Of a stretch of 60,000 nucleotides of DNA, positions 11,916-31,200 are shown piece by piece. The stretch covers positions 29,547,934 through 29,607,933 of the forward strand of contig NC_045138.2 in NCBI RefSeq assembly GCF_008831285.2. The letters run 5' to 3'. Both the position numbers and the translations under genes were made by a program. The DNA is from Nymphaea colorata (taxonomy: Eukaryota > Streptophyta > Magnoliopsida > Nymphaeales > Nymphaeaceae). Position 1 is the stretch's first letter. Each line of letters starts with the position of its first letter. Under the pieces are notes generated by a model, which did not search any database, was not told where the DNA came from, and worked only from the letters and a program-made list of their open reading frames with translations.

Positions 11916-13919
11916 GACTTCTAGTTTCTGGAGAATGATTATTGCTCCGCAGCGAAGCCTCTCGACATTGATTTTATAACTATCCAGCCTTCAGCCTTTT
12001 TCTAACTTTCTAAGTGTGGCGTTTGGCTTCTCCTTGAAAACTGGGTCCAGTAAAGGAATTAATGCAACTCTTTCCTATAGTCCATATCTATACAATCTTC
12101 ATGTCATGCTAATGCATATATAATATTTACCTATAATGGGTATCTAGTTCCAATGTTAGGTTTATAATACTTGGTATATATGCTCCATGATTTGTTATTT
12201 TCTCAGTAGCTCTATTGCTATGAACTAAAAAAATTGGTCAAAAATGGTTGATCAACCCGCTCAAGTTATGCATACATTAATATTAGGTTGACTGCATTCA
12301 TTTTTCAATACCAAGCATGCAGCAAAGTCTTCATGTTCATTTATTTAAAGAATTATGATAGATCTGCCAACCTTGCCTGCCCATTTAAAAATCGTTAAAA
12401 GTTCTGCAAGCATGTGAAAACGAAACACACTTCAACACTCCTCCTTAGAAAGTGGGGATTGTGACAAGTTTTCTCGGTTGTAAAGAAAAATATAATTTAT
12501 ATCAGAAGGGATCTTCTTTGTCTCCTACTTAATACACAAAATCCAAACCAACATCCTTATTAATCTTAAGTCCCATGCTTTGTTATTAATATGCAAGTAA
12601 AAGCTAAATCGAGGTGAGATATGAATTATGATTCTTTCTTCGACTGGGACAAGTATTGTAATGTTAATAATGATGACATGTGCACCATGCTCATGGATCT
12701 AGAATGATCCTCTGATCTGGGTAGAGCTAGACTTGTAGAAGATTAGATGCCTAGGTAACGATCTCTCAGGGATCCATTCTTTTATATTTAATATATGTAA
12801 GACCAAGCAAGTGGGCATGCAGTCAGATGTTGATTAATTCTTCAAAACTGATCATCTTCTTCACAATGACATACGATAATATATTGCTGCCGCCTGCAGG
12901 TTTCCATTAAAATGGCCCTGAATCGGCCTGAATTAGCCGATTGAAATAGGATTTGACGAAACTGTATACAAGATCGGCCGGCAAGTTTACCGGCCAGCAG
13001 TTGGAAGCTGCAAATCAGACCCACAGGAACAGTTTGGATCCTATATTTGTTGCTTGATTTTAAATTTTGGATCTTTAGTTGGTCAATGCGAATCTCGCGA
13101 TCATCCTTAGGAAGTTTTCATCTGTTTAAAAAACCTTCTAGGATTGGGAAGGCTGAAAAAAAAAATGTACCAGTTTGTCACTCTCGTCAATAAATTATTG
13201 CTGAAGGCTCAGGATTCTATGAGCTCATTTTATTAGATAAATTCACTTTCTGATATTAATTTCTCGTTGGTTTCTAAGGGATTCGATCTCCTGACCTCCA
13301 AATCAAATCTAAACAGAAAACTTATACATTTCCATCACCAGAGAGAGAAACCAATTTTTTTTTAAAAAAAAAAAAAAACTAATTTCAGTTTATGAGGAAA
13401 CTTTATAGATCTCTTGGGGTTGTTATTCCATTTCTTCTAATCAGGGACACAGCATCTTGCTTTTTCTTGGGCAAAAAGGAAGAGAGGCATTTTCAACACT
13501 TCGTTGACCTATGCTTCAGTACAGCGTGAATCTCGTAGCCTCCTTGAAAAACTCCTTGGGAGAAAGGCTCGAAACTAGTGTTCTGAAACCCATATCCCCA
13601 TAAAACGAAGGAAAAGATTGTCTCGCTCGAATCGGATTGGAAAAAAGGGGAGAGTGAGCAGATCGAATCGCTTTTCTTTTCCTTACAATTAAAGATTATT
13701 TTATAAGAAAGTCAGAAAATTATTAAAAATTCAAAAAAAAAAATCTAACCTTGATCTCGTGGATAATATATAAAATAATGATTTATTTATATGCGTGTAT
13801 CATAAGAAAATTCTTAAGAGGAGAATTTTTTTCAATTCTATGGACTACTAACATGCAGTTATTCCATCGGCAGCCTTGGTGGCGGGTAAAGTGGTAGGAG
13901 GTAGGGGTAAACAACGACC

Positions 13920-14350
13920 GGTTAAAGCTCGCTTCTTGAACGAGTTTGAGTTAAGACATTTGCTTAACGAGTCGAGCTCGAGTTCATAAGTCGACTCATT
14001 CAAATAATCAAGTTGAGTTCGACCTTAACACGTAACTGTCAAGTTAAGCTCGAGCCTTAATAGAGTTTGTCAAACCTTAATCAAGTCGATATATTCAAAC
14101 GAGTTTGCGAGTTTGTCAAGTCATAATCGATTGAACTCGAGCTCAACACATAACGATGAATATAATTCTATTCAAACGAGTTTGTCGAGCATTAATCGAG
14201 TCGAGCTTGAGCTCAACACGTAACGATGAATATCAATTCTATTCAAATGAGTTTGTCGAGCCTTGATCGAGTTGAGCTCGAGCTGCTTCCACTGAGCTCG
14301 AGGTTTCATTAGTCCAGTCAAGCTTGAACTGACTGAAATCGGGCTCGACT
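13920..14350. repeat. GAGCTCGAG-rich degenerate minisatellite
   Basis: Repeated units with TTTGTCGAGC starts near 14112, 14181 and 14252 (spacing 69-71 bp) and shared GAGCTCAACACGTAACGATG segments. A more decayed copy precedes them, near 14066. The stretch is rich in GAGCTCG and TCGAG motifs. A related trace continues at about 14800-14900. Confidence 0.75.
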
Positions 14351-14670
14351 CGACTCAGCTCGTGTTCACTCCTAGTGGGAAGGAGGGAGAAGATGGATGA
14401 ACCACTCTACCGGTCTTCTGTCGCCACCGCCCTCTAGCAAGGTGCCAGGTTATAGGTACTACCCCACCCATCATAGTGAGAACAAGGGAGGGAAGTTGGG
14501 AGTTGGGGAATGGCGCCGGTGACCGCCGCTGCTGGTGGATGACATAGGGGTGGGAGGGGGGAGTTGGAGAAAGGCAGGGAGGGAGTGAAAAAAATAGTAG
14601 AAAAATGAATAGACAGCATCCGGCTCTTATGAGCTGTTCATTTGACACATAATTCTTGAAGTCATGGATC

Positions 14671-14689
14671 TATATATATATATATATAT
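14671..14689. repeat. (TA)n microsatellite
   Basis: About nine TA units, just beyond the minisatellite region. Confidence 0.85.
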
Positions 14690-15848
14690 TAGATCAACAA
14701 GCTTATAACTCGAACTTAGAATTCAAATTAGTAAGATAACTATTGTTCAAATTTTGCTTATGCTTTTGGCCCTGTTCGGACGGAATTAGTCAGTTCAAGC
14801 TCGATATATTCATCTAATTCAGTTCTTTTGCGAGTTTGAACCCAACTGGGCTTGCTAAATTATTAAAGCGATTGGCTTGATCACATTAAGCTCGATTTGG
14901 CAAAGATCGTTTACCAGCTTTGGCTATAATCAGTCGGTATAAAACCCTCATGGCGTACTTATTTTACATGTCGACATTTTATGAAGCATCAATTAAGTGG
15001 ATCGAATGAATTTTAATAAAGGGATCGGAGTTTCTGTAAGAAAATATTTGGCCTATGGATGGAGTTCAAACTTATTTTCTTAGTCGATTTAGAACCTGGC
15101 AAGAACGTATAAAATTGAAAATTGAATAGTAATATCCATACTGCAGAAGTGCCGCTCGTAGAGTAGGACAATGGGATGGGTGAGGGCCAGCTGACTCGAC
15201 TTTTGACCGGCTTAACCGGCCGAGCTTGGACGACCAAGTAGGTAGGGTGGGTCTAGACCTGACCCAGGCCCCAACTCTGGACCAACATTGATATCTGGCC
15301 CTTGGCCCACCCTCTATGCCAAGGCCCTAAAACCACCTGAGTCAAAACCCAATCGACCCACAAGAGCATGTGTCCTCAACACACGCACAAACACAGATGA
15401 ATGCAGGCACACAATAATCAACTTGGGTCAGCTCATATCAGCTAGATATGATTAGCTCTGCCATAAATCCATCATCAGTATTCCAAATACAAGATCGAAT
15501 TTTGCAGAAGAAATTCCAAAAATTTAGTATCGTCTGGAGTCAGTTCCACTGGTGAACTCAAGTTTATGATATCACCCGTTCTAAACGAATGTCCAAAAAT
15601 GCGAAGAAACTATTTTCTCTTTATCCCCATCATTCATAAAAGCCTACTTCACAATCAAGCCAAGATCATTGTCGATTATCAGTTATTGAGGAATGGCAGA
15701 GGTCATTGCCTCCATGCATTCAAGATATTCTTACAGCATAAAAGCCAGGAAGAATTGTCAAATTTGCTCCTCATCTTCATAATTCCGGTCCAATTCTGCT
15801 GGGAGAGAGGGCTCCCATCCTCATCATCATATTTGCTGAACATCATTT

Positions 15849-21506
<5,658 letters not shown>

Positions 21507-23209
21507 CTTTGTTCTGCACTATTGCCAGTTCCGGGAAGAGGGGAAGAGAGAGCGAGAGAGGATCGAATCCGTCCGACTCAATCAGACGCTGCCTCACCGA
21601 ACCAAAGAAATGGACTCTCGTCTTGAGTCAGGTGCTCCAACGTAAATCCCAAATTCATTGTAGCTAAAACCTTGCGATATCTTAAAGACCGTCAATTTCT
21701 ATGGAATCACGATAAATAGAAAAATAGGGATTATATACAACAAACAATGGTGCTTCAGAGAAGCCCTTTAATCGATGAGTACAATATAAACTAGATCCTA
21801 GAAGTTCCAAGAAGAACATCTAAATCTGTCCTTCATACAAGCTTTGAGTGCAATATTAACTTAGATCCTAGGAGTTTTAAGAAGAAGATCTAAATCTTTC
21901 CTTCATACAAGCTTTAAGGGGTCATAACACTCTGACAATTGACACGGCAATAGTGCGCACCTGGACTCTTCTTCAAGTGACAAACTTGGCGAGAGAATTA
22001 TGAAAGGCCTACAATTTTCTTTTGACCACATTCACACATCAATATTTTAAGCTAAAGGGCAATTAACACGTTCAACCTATAAGACAAGGATATCATTTCC
22101 GAAAAACTAAAGATACGATCAATTTTTCATTACTTGATGCCACTGTTACGCCCTTTCAGCAGCCTCCCAGGCTTTCACCATGACTGCTTCATAGTCGATG
22201 AGTGAGAAATCAGAACGATGTTGCATGCACCGAAAGAAAAAGATACGAACAAACAAAACTATTTCAAACAACTTGCTTGCTTTGTGATCAAGATTTCACG
22301 ACTTTCACTGTCACAAGTTTTCGAAGATGCAGCTAGTATTTGTCTGTGGTTTTTTGTTACACCTTGCTTTAGACGTCGATCCATTTTAAACTCGAACTAT
22401 AGGCTCTAGCATTGGGGTTTTACGCTATTGAGCGAGTGGTAAAGTCTTTCAGCCCAAGTGCACTTTACTTGAGATCCAAATTTATTAGAAACAAAAAAAG
22501 AAGAAGCAGTAGAGAGATCAGCTCAACTCTTGTTGTATCCTAGAAATAAAAGAACACCAAGATGACTACATATTGTATACGAAACTAGAGGACATCTGTT
22601 TACAAAAGACATACTATTGTAGAAGGGGAGATAAAGTTTAAATAGCTTATCATATTGTCATAGTCTTTTCGAATTCTCATGACCTTTAAACAAATTAATG
22701 TTATATTGCTTATCACTCGTATAGAGGGCATTTGGCAACCGAAATACTAATATACTGTTCCATGAATTTGTTCATGCTATCAAGCACAACCATAGTGTTC
22801 AATTAAAATTTTGGAAACAAAACATGTGTTATTGCACTTACAACGATAACTGAATAAATTTTGTTTAGAAGAGAGGCATCAAAGACATCCTAGGCGTTGA
22901 TTGTATGTTTTTTTTTTCCATTAAGAAATATGTTACCATTTGTGAATTTCTTTTTCACCATCAACCTTTTTAAAATTCCTTTCATACAAGTGAGAGGTTT
23001 TTCATGATGCCCTAGATTTTTCAGAATTTTTTTTTTATGAAATCCAGATAAGAAAAGTTCCTGATTTTGAGGTAAAAGGCAATCAAACAGATGGAAATTA
23101 CGCAACCAAAAATTTGGGTCTGAAGTTGCTCGGGTCAATTGTAACCCGACCCGCCCATGCTCAGTTCGGATGGATACGGCTACTCCATAGACCCGGGAAA
23201 ATCTTCTCC
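21507..23209. other. divergent intergenic spacer
   Basis: Spacer between METTL5 (minus) and the membrane-protein gene (plus), so it carries both promoters. Apart from the 70-bp duplication and the TATA box at its right end, nothing specific is seen. Confidence 0.6.
21780..21918. repeat. 70-bp imperfect tandem duplication
   Basis: Two copies about 70 bp apart share TAGATCCTAG, AAGAAGAACATCTAAATCT-like sequence and CCTTCATACAAGCTTT. They lie in the 1.75-kb spacer between the divergent METTL5 and membrane-protein genes. Confidence 0.85.
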
Positions 23210-23216
23210 TATATAA
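23210..23216 (+). promoter_or_regulatory. TATA box of the membrane-protein gene
   Basis: TATATAA lies 42 nt before the proposed ATG at 23258, in a locally GC-richer stretch. This spacing predicts transcription starting near 23240 and a leader of under 20 nt. It supports choosing the ATG at 23258 rather than the in-frame ATG at 23114. Confidence 0.6.
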
Positions 23217-23257
23217 CCCGAGAGCATAACCACCAGAGAGGAACCAGTGTTGAGGGG

Positions 23258-26200
23258 ATGCAGGACACGGGGATCTCTTCTCGCCGGTCTCCGGTGACCC
23301 TGTCGGAGGAAATGCCGGATTCTCCGCCGAAGGACCGAATCTCGGCTGCGGCTAGAGCGACGAAGCAGATCGGCAGGATTGGCTTCCTAGGGCAATGCCT
23401 CATACTCTCACTCCTACTCCTCCTTGGCTTCCTCGTCATCCACTCGCCTCGCTACATCTGCGACAGCCGCCCAGATGCATTCTCAAGACAGCACCTCATT
23501 TCCATTGAAGGCCTCGATTCGGACTTCGGCCTCCTCGGCGTTCCCTGGTGTGAGTTTTCCCGTCTCCGATCCCGTCTTCTTCTGTCTGGGTCTCATGGTT
23601 GACTTTTGTAGTTTCTTTTTTGTTACCTAGGGTTTACGCTTTCTTTTCTCGAAGATGTTTAGGTCCGAGGCTACGAATCTCAAAATTATCCTGACAGTCA
23701 CTGACCTTTCCTTCTGCAACTGATTGCCTACGACAGTGTTTACAACGTTTGTGAACTAGGAAGTTTGCGGTTAGCTTATTTCGTTAGTCATTTGTCTCGT
23801 CACTTGGATGGGTTGTAGCGTAAATTCTTATGATGGCTTTGTTATTCTGTTCATTTGTAGTCGGTCATAGTGTATAACTGAGATTTCTGATATTCTCAGT
23901 GTAATTATCTATTTCTCTTTTCCTAATGGCTATTGGTCTTACGAAGAGCAAACCGTAGTCTTACTAATTGCTGAGACCCCGTGTAAAGGATCTGGTTGTA
24001 GGTTAGTGTTGGTAAAACAATGTTTGTGTTTCCATCGATGAGAAATTTCTGTTGTACTATTGGGAATGCTGAGCGGTACAAAGTTTGCTGGGGGCGGATT
24101 GCATTTTATTGCATTTATAGTGTCTTTCGACATTCTTTTGTAGTTGATTTTGCTCATCTAGAGAGACCTGTAACGAATGTTCGGTTTGCAAAGTGCTTTG
24201 CTTCCGATGCAGGCTTTGGAGTTTACCCAGGTGCGGGCTGCATCATATGTTTGTAGTTTATTCAAACATTAAGCATGCTGTCACTAATGAACCCATACGT
24301 AGTTGTTACATGCAAACGTGCATAAATTATGAAGGGTTTTGAAGGTTTACTCAAATCGTCGATTGCTAACTTCTATGAAGTTACAAGTCAATGCGATCAT
24401 TTTACGTTCATTGATAAATGCATAATATAGTCCGGATATCCGTGAGGTTTTCTTGCTTACTCATTTTCGTCAAGTTCTTGAAGAAAATGGGAAGTTTATT
24501 TAGGCCCCTGTATTGCGATTAGAAAGACCATGTTTTCGGATTTCTCTTGTGGGGTGGGGGAGGAGGGGAGAGAGAAAAAAAAAAATCATGATTTCATATT
24601 TCACCTGTGGTTCTGAAGATCATGATTTCAGATTTTACTGTGATTGGAAGTTCGTGGTTTCACGTTTCATCTGCAGAAGACCAACAGTTGCAGCTGCAGT
24701 TGATATGTTTTGAACCTCCTTGAAAAGTGTACGACCTACGCGTCGTTGTTTTCTGCTGCCGTGAAATTTTGTTTTGATTGTCCAAATGCTATGGATTTCT
24801 TCTTTTTAAAATTTTAAATTCCTTGCGTCCATTTCACCTGTAAATTTCTTGTTACATTTATCTATTTCTTTAATATTTTTCTTGTCAAAAGGCAGATCGA
24901 AACATGGGCAAACTGTGGAATGGACCAAAAAGGATCTGCTTCAGGGGTTGGAAGAGTTTGTTCCAATTTATGAAACTCGACCAATCAAGAATAACATGTA
25001 TGGCATGGGATTCGACCATAGCTTTGGTCTTTGGTTTATGACACGTTGGCTTAAACCTGATTTGATGATTGAGAGTGGTGCATTCAAGGGGCATTCAACT
25101 TGGGTTCTTCGTCAGGCTATGCCAGATAAACCTATCATCTCTCTTTCACCCCGACACCCCGAGAAATATCTGAAGAAAGGGCCAGCATATGTCGATGCAA
25201 ACTGCACATATTATGCTGGAAAGGATTTTATTGATTTTGGAAGCTTGGATTGGGGTAAGGTTATGAAGAATCGTGGGATCTCAGATCTTGGAAAAGTGGT
25301 AGTTTTCTTTGATGATCACCAGAATGAACTCAAGAGGTAGCATCGGCACTTAGGTCTTTTTGCTTTTCTTTATAATGCATGTATTTATGACTTTATTTTG
25401 TTCCTCATGAGTTCGAAGTATGTAATCTCATTGTTTCTGAATTTTGGGCAATTTGTTACTGACAATGGTTTGGGTTATCTGACTGCTGAAGTTGATTGTC
25501 AGTCATTTCTTTCTCTTTTTCTGATTTACAGACTGAAGCAGGCACTGAACGCTGGTTTCCTACACCTGATTTTTGAAGATAACTATGACACTGGAACTGG
25601 AGACCATTACTCCTTTAGGCAAATGTGTGATCAGTTCTATATAAGAGGTGAGGTGTCTCTAGATGTGTTTTTTCTTTCCTTTTTCTTCCTTTCTATGAGA
25701 TGATGACGCAATGATTCTTGTATTTTCTAGTACCATAGTGATCGGGTAAAATTTGCCTCTCCTATTATGATTTCATAGTTTCTAGTGTTCAAACGTTGGA
25801 GCAAATCTGATTGTGAAGTTCATGGTTGCTTGCTAATTGGTTTTGTATGTGCGTGTAAGCTAGTGAAAATGCTTACATAACCGGGTTCTACATGTGAAGC
25901 TTCACATGTGTTAGCATTTTGTCTTCTCGCCCTTCCTGATTTTGTCGGCCCTATCTTGCAGGTGGTGGTCACAGCTGCTTCATTGACAGCGACGAAGCTA
26001 GGATAAGAATGAAAAGGAAAAGGTTCTGGGATAAAGCAGTGGACACCAGCGAGCTCTGTGCTCCAGGAGAAAAATGGTGGGGTGTCAGGGGCGAGATGCG
26101 GGACAATTTCAATCACAGCAACCGAGAAATATCTCATACTGAACATTTTGAGAATAGCAGATTTGTGGAGTCGGTTCTTGATGTCTACTGGGAGCTACCA

Positions 26201-26383
26201 CCTGTGGCAGGGCCATCCCTTACGCATCAGACCAGATATGATCCTGCACGTACTGTCGACCCCATTGTAGAGGATGGCAGATTCGGCTTGTTTCAGAGAC
26301 TTGGTTTGACCAGACTAGAAGCGTCTGTGTTCAATGGATATACTCAGATGGTATACCTTCGGGTATCTCCTCCAGGTTCTTGA
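23258..26383 (+). CDS. Type II membrane protein, conserved plant family with SAM-methyltransferase-like motif, 4 exons
   Basis: Exons 23258-23549, 24892-25336, 25532-25647 and 25962-26383 join in phase (GT-AG) to 424 aa. Residues 1-40 are polar and likely cytosolic, and residues 41-61 form one hydrophobic signal anchor, so the bulk should face the Golgi or ER lumen. The segment DLMIESGAFKGHSTW resembles a motif I glycine loop (ExGxxxGxS), and VVVFFDDHQNELKR follows as a possible acidic motif. Conserved blocks such as NNMYGMGFDHSFGLWF and HLIFEDNYDTGTGDHYS look like those of single-copy plant proteins usually annotated as uncharacterised. I do not know its reaction; a Golgi or secretory methyltransferase-like role is inference. 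The start is the ATG just after a TATA box, although the frame is open further upstream. Intron 1 is 1.34 kb. It is convergent with the downstream oxidase gene. Confidence 0.88.
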
Positions 26384-28213
26384 AATGTTGGAGATACTTG
26401 TATAATGTGGTTTCAAATGGCATGTCGTGTGAAGCCTTCTTGGTTTGTCTTGTTTTTCTTCTGCTATCTGTGGTAGATCTTGTACAAACGAAGACTTCAT
26501 CTTTTGATTGTAATACCTTTTTTCTCATTTTGATGGTTATGCTTGTTTTCATGTGACACAGTCATTGCAGTTTTGCAGAGACTTTGCTTATTGAAGGTTT
26601 TAGCATTTCATAAGGCCCTCATTAGATGGCAAATAGCAAAACCTGGTTTTAGGAAAAACAGAATTTGCCTTCGAACCAGGTTTTGGCACACCATGGTTGT
26701 CATTTCAAGTGTTTTTGTTGTCAGCAAGTCTCATTCTCATAGGTTTTTGGTAAAAAGGCAGATAAAGGGGGGTCCCGACCATGACAAGTTACGTTGGAGG
26801 GGATGTTTGTGACGTTGCTGTGTGCATCAATGTGTCGGGGCTTTCTCTTCGGCTTAAAGCTATGCTAAAAAGATTTGCAGAAGTCTTTCAGTGGCTGCTG
26901 TTCGATAGATTATGACGAATCAAATTTACTTGAAAAAGCATGCAAAGCCTGATGCATCTAAAAAAAAAATCTTTATGAAAAAAGTGGTTGGGTTTTAAAC
27001 AGGCTTTTGTCCTAGTGATCCTTTGTAAAAGAAGCATCTATGATCATTTTTCCAAAGGAATTCCAAATTTCTGCTGCTATTGTTCAGGGGCTGCTTCCCA
27101 TGTGATAGGAGCTCGTGTCCACACCAAGGGACCTTTACCTACTTTGTACTGAGCAAGAAGCCCATAATAAGTTTGGTTTGGTGTGGAAGATGGAAGTAAT
27201 CAACTGATTGAACTTTTATATATGTGAAGATATGCGCGTTACGAACTAATGCTCTTTAGCTGTCCATTTTCGTGCTTTTTAATTCCCTTCTAGATGAAAT
27301 TCTCGCCTTTTTTCGAAATCATTTTAGACTCTGGCATCATCATTCCTCTGTGAATCATCTTGATAAAGCCCAAGTAATGATGTATCCTGAAGAAACTACC
27401 CCTCTCGATGCTGCAAAGACAAGCACCATTGAACGTGGTACGACGTGCCATTGCGTCTTACGGTCTTAGTATAATAAGATACAACCTGCCAGATTGTACT
27501 AGTATGTGCACTACATGTATCCAGAGGTGGAACCAGAAAATTTATATGGGGAGCTTTTTTGGGGGTTTGTGTGTGTTTGTTGGGGTGGGGGCTGGGGTGG
27601 AGAATCCAGGGACTGTGGGTAGGGGCAGGGTCGCTCCTGCCTGTATGTACTAAGGTGAAATCACCTTTTGGCCTTCTTTACTTTACACGCCCATGTATTT
27701 TCCACCAAGTGGACTCGTCTTCATCTCCTATTCATAGATATGAGCCCCTTACATCAGTCACCACATTGCCATGCTATTCTGCTAAAAAACGTTTCATCCA
27801 ATGAATGGAAACATGTAATACTTGTGAAATGTTCATTGAAGAAAACATTTGGTTATATGGAATTATGCAGTGCCTCTGCAGTTCCTCGTGATTTTCGAAT
27901 TAGATTCTACTTTGAGCTGGAGAGTATTCATATGTTAAACGTCGTCTACTGTCACATCCTCTTAGGAACTTTGCAAGTTCATTTATCCAATTAGACCCTG
28001 AATACCAGGCAAATTGCTTCCAGAAGTAATAAGATCAGATCCATGAGGTGATCATCCTTAATGGATGATCTCCATCAAAACCACAACGTTAAGCACATTG
28101 ATATTCGTGCTACTTTGAGACACAATTCTGTACCTTTATGGAGCTCCAAATACATGTGTGAAACGATAACAGGTCAGTAGATTTTAAGCTTTTAGCATTG
28201 TTCCAGGGCTATT
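26384..28213. other. convergent intergenic spacer
   Basis: 3' flanks of the membrane-protein gene (plus) and the GULLO gene (minus). About 26610-26700 carries AAACCTGGTTTT-type repeats similar to those near 1980-2030. At about 27523 there is a copy of the dispersed GGAGCCAG-like motif. No coding region was recognised. Confidence 0.6.
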
Positions 28214-31200
28214 TCATGCCACGGAGGACATGATATACCTGCAGACTCGAGCTTCTCTGTAAACAAGGCCTGGTCTACAGAAGTAACCTTCTTCGGGACT
28301 GCAGTGCCTGTCTTCTGAACAGATACACAAGCCTTCTAGTGCACAACCATTGCTTTTGAGTTCCTTTGTCCCATTAAGTAATGCGTCTGACTCCTTGCTG
28401 GAAAATGTATTCCTAGGGTCAAGCTGCTCTTTAAGGGCAATGAATTTGTCAAAATTGGGATACTTGTTCTTCACATCCATGAATGCTACATTCCTATTCT
28501 TGGCCCAGTGTGGCTTAGCTGCATATTTGAAGAATGCCATCTGTTCCACTTCCTCCCACACATCTTGGTTGAGTCTAGGAATGGAAGCATCATCTGCTCT
28601 GTAGTAATTGAAGTCCACAACAACAGAATCTTGCGGTTGGCCCAGATAAGCTTCAGATGCTTTAATGAAACGAATCAAGAACCCGTTATATAGGTCTACG
28701 CCACAGAAGTTCTCTGGCTTCAAGTTTCTCAGTGTTTTTACATCCTTAATGAAATCCTGAAACTTTGAAGCAGGGAATATGGCTGTGGTTTCATAAAAGA
28801 GTAGTCCTTTGATTCTCGGGTCCCAAGCGCAGGTTGTTAAGATATCTGCAGATGAAGAGCGTGCGCATGACCCAGAAGCTTGCATCTTACCCTGTTGACC
28901 CACCACGGGGTAGCCTGTGAATATCAGTTTGTTGTTTTTCAAACCATTGGCCACTAACTTCTTGAATGCCACTACACCAGCAGCCATGGTGCATTTACCC
29001 TTAATGTCCCTTGAAGATTCCAACGCCTTCTCTGCATGCACGAAACAAATCATGAGGTGCGATGAAATTGCATACTTGGACAGCAAAATGTAAATGGAAT
29101 TTTGTTTCAGAATATAAAATGTTCCATTGTTAACTTGGAGTTTAGATGGATTAGCCAAGCCGAACTCCTTACTAGTCTAGCAGGAATAGGTTTAAAAAAT
29201 GTAGATAAGCCATGGTTGAGAGAGCATGGACATTTAGAAATTTAATTAACAATGGTTGGTACCTGACGCTCTCACTGATGCACTAACAACTATATTTTGC
29301 GGTTGAAATCCAAGAAAGTCATTTCTACCATCTCCTGAGCTATTTATTGGAACTCGATCGTCTGCTCTGAATACTGCAACGTGCTGTGATGGGTACCAGG
29401 TGATATCTGCAAATTCATGTTGTCGAGCATGATCGGTGAATATTTCTTCAAATTGGCTATCACTTTTGAAATAGTTAGTGATGCTTCTTTTGAAGGCAGG
29501 TTCTAGGGAGAGCATTACCTGTGTTCAGAGTTAATGATCAGGTTAGTTTTATTTAAAGGTTAATCAGGAAAGGCACATGAATGAACCATGTGGTTGATTC
29601 CACGTATATGGCAGTTCAAGCTGGTGAGGTTCGGTCAGCCACGAACCGTGCAATGCAGGAAAAGATGGCATTGGCAAATGCAAGCCGAAGAAAAAGTTTA
29701 CAAAATTCAATTCATCTGCTTTTAGTCTTGAAATACGTAACTTGGCATAGAAAGCAGTATATGAGTCTTTAAATCTAATTTCTGCAGCTGTTAGGAGTTA
29801 CCCCTATCCTGTGGATGTGATAAAACTACAGAATTTAGGATCAAGGGAATCAGCTTGCACATGTAACAATTTGGTCTATACCAAAAACGATCTGAATATG
29901 TAGCTCACAGACTATGTTCGCAAAGGAACAAATGAGTCTTGTAGGAACAAATGAGCCTTTGTGTATCTTCTCATATGAAAATAATCTTAAGCACGACAAC
30001 AAAAACAGTCATGTTCCCATGGCTTCAGCTGCATCCATCAGCATGGCCGGAATCCCCCTCAATAATTGTCCTAATCTACCGGTAATAATCATTTGGGTTC
30101 ACTGGCTTCAGGTGGCATATGTTGATAGCATAAAGTATAGCCCTGTACACATGTTCGACATCCAAAATAGTACCATCTGGAGAACTAATAGTGCATAGAT
30201 ATGTTTAGAAGTTGAAACTGATATGGAGGAGACAGGTTGAGATGGAAAATGGAGACAAAAAGAGAAATCCCTCTATGAAACTAGTTGAAATTAAATGGTT
30301 TATCACCATTCCCATTTTTAATCATCGACAGAAAAAAGTGTTGTGGGTGGAACACACTCATTAAAACCTCTTTGAATCTGGAGTTGCCGCTCTCATTTAT
30401 GGCTTCTAAATGCATTTGGTCATTCACTTGAGCCACCCCAGACAATTTCTGCTCCATAAAATCCTGACTAGGCCTACCATATGAACTATGCAGGGATGAA
30501 CTTATTACTAAATCAAGAAGGCCGAATCATGTAGGAAATGAACTTGTTTCATCTAAGATGGCACTGCACCTACCGATGGAGTTCTTGACTGTTTAGCACT
30601 GTTGTTTATAATCAGATTTTAGTTCGTCCCCATATCTCAACGCCAATTATCAACTGTAAGGTTACCTTTGATATGGCACCCATAAGACCAAGGGAGACAA
30701 TGGCCGCATTGAATATGGGGCTCTGCTTATCCAGTTCTATCACTTTGGCAAAGCCTTCAGAGGGACCGGCAGCCACAACCAGATTGATTCTTACCACATG
30801 GTCATGAACTGCACCTCCCTTGCCCCACCAAGAGCTCCCATGTGCTCCTGTGCTGATTAATCCCCCCAAGCTAACACCATCCCAATAAGGAGAAGCCACC
30901 AAACTCAGTCCTTCTTCTTCCACACTGTCGATCAGATCCCTAAGACCAACTCCAGCATCCGCAATAACCGTCATTGCCGCCGCATCGACTTCGATTCCAT
31001 TGTTGAGCTTAGCAGTGCTGATAAGCATCGACTTTTCACCCGCGTATCCCGGGCAAGCGAACTTGGGCATTGTATGTGAAGTTCCACTCACTGTCTTAAC
31101 CTTGAACTGGTTCTTAACCGCCTCTGCAACAGCCAAACGGAGCTCTTCCTCTGTCGTGGGGTAGACGACGGCCGACGCCGCGCAGTCCTTTCTGTCACCC

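Larger units (their letters stand above)
9647..15848. other. intergenic region, no gene recognised
   Basis: About 6 kb upstream of the SPEAR-like gene and downstream of METTL5. It contains microsatellites, the 80-bp palindrome and the GAGCTC-rich minisatellite. Frames at 10039-10325, 11461-11757 and 14355-14648 look non-coding or low-complexity. Confidence 0.6.

Noticed and set aside
28350-28693. Plus-strand frames inside GULLO exon 3
   Set aside because: Antisense shadows of the oxidase coding sequence.
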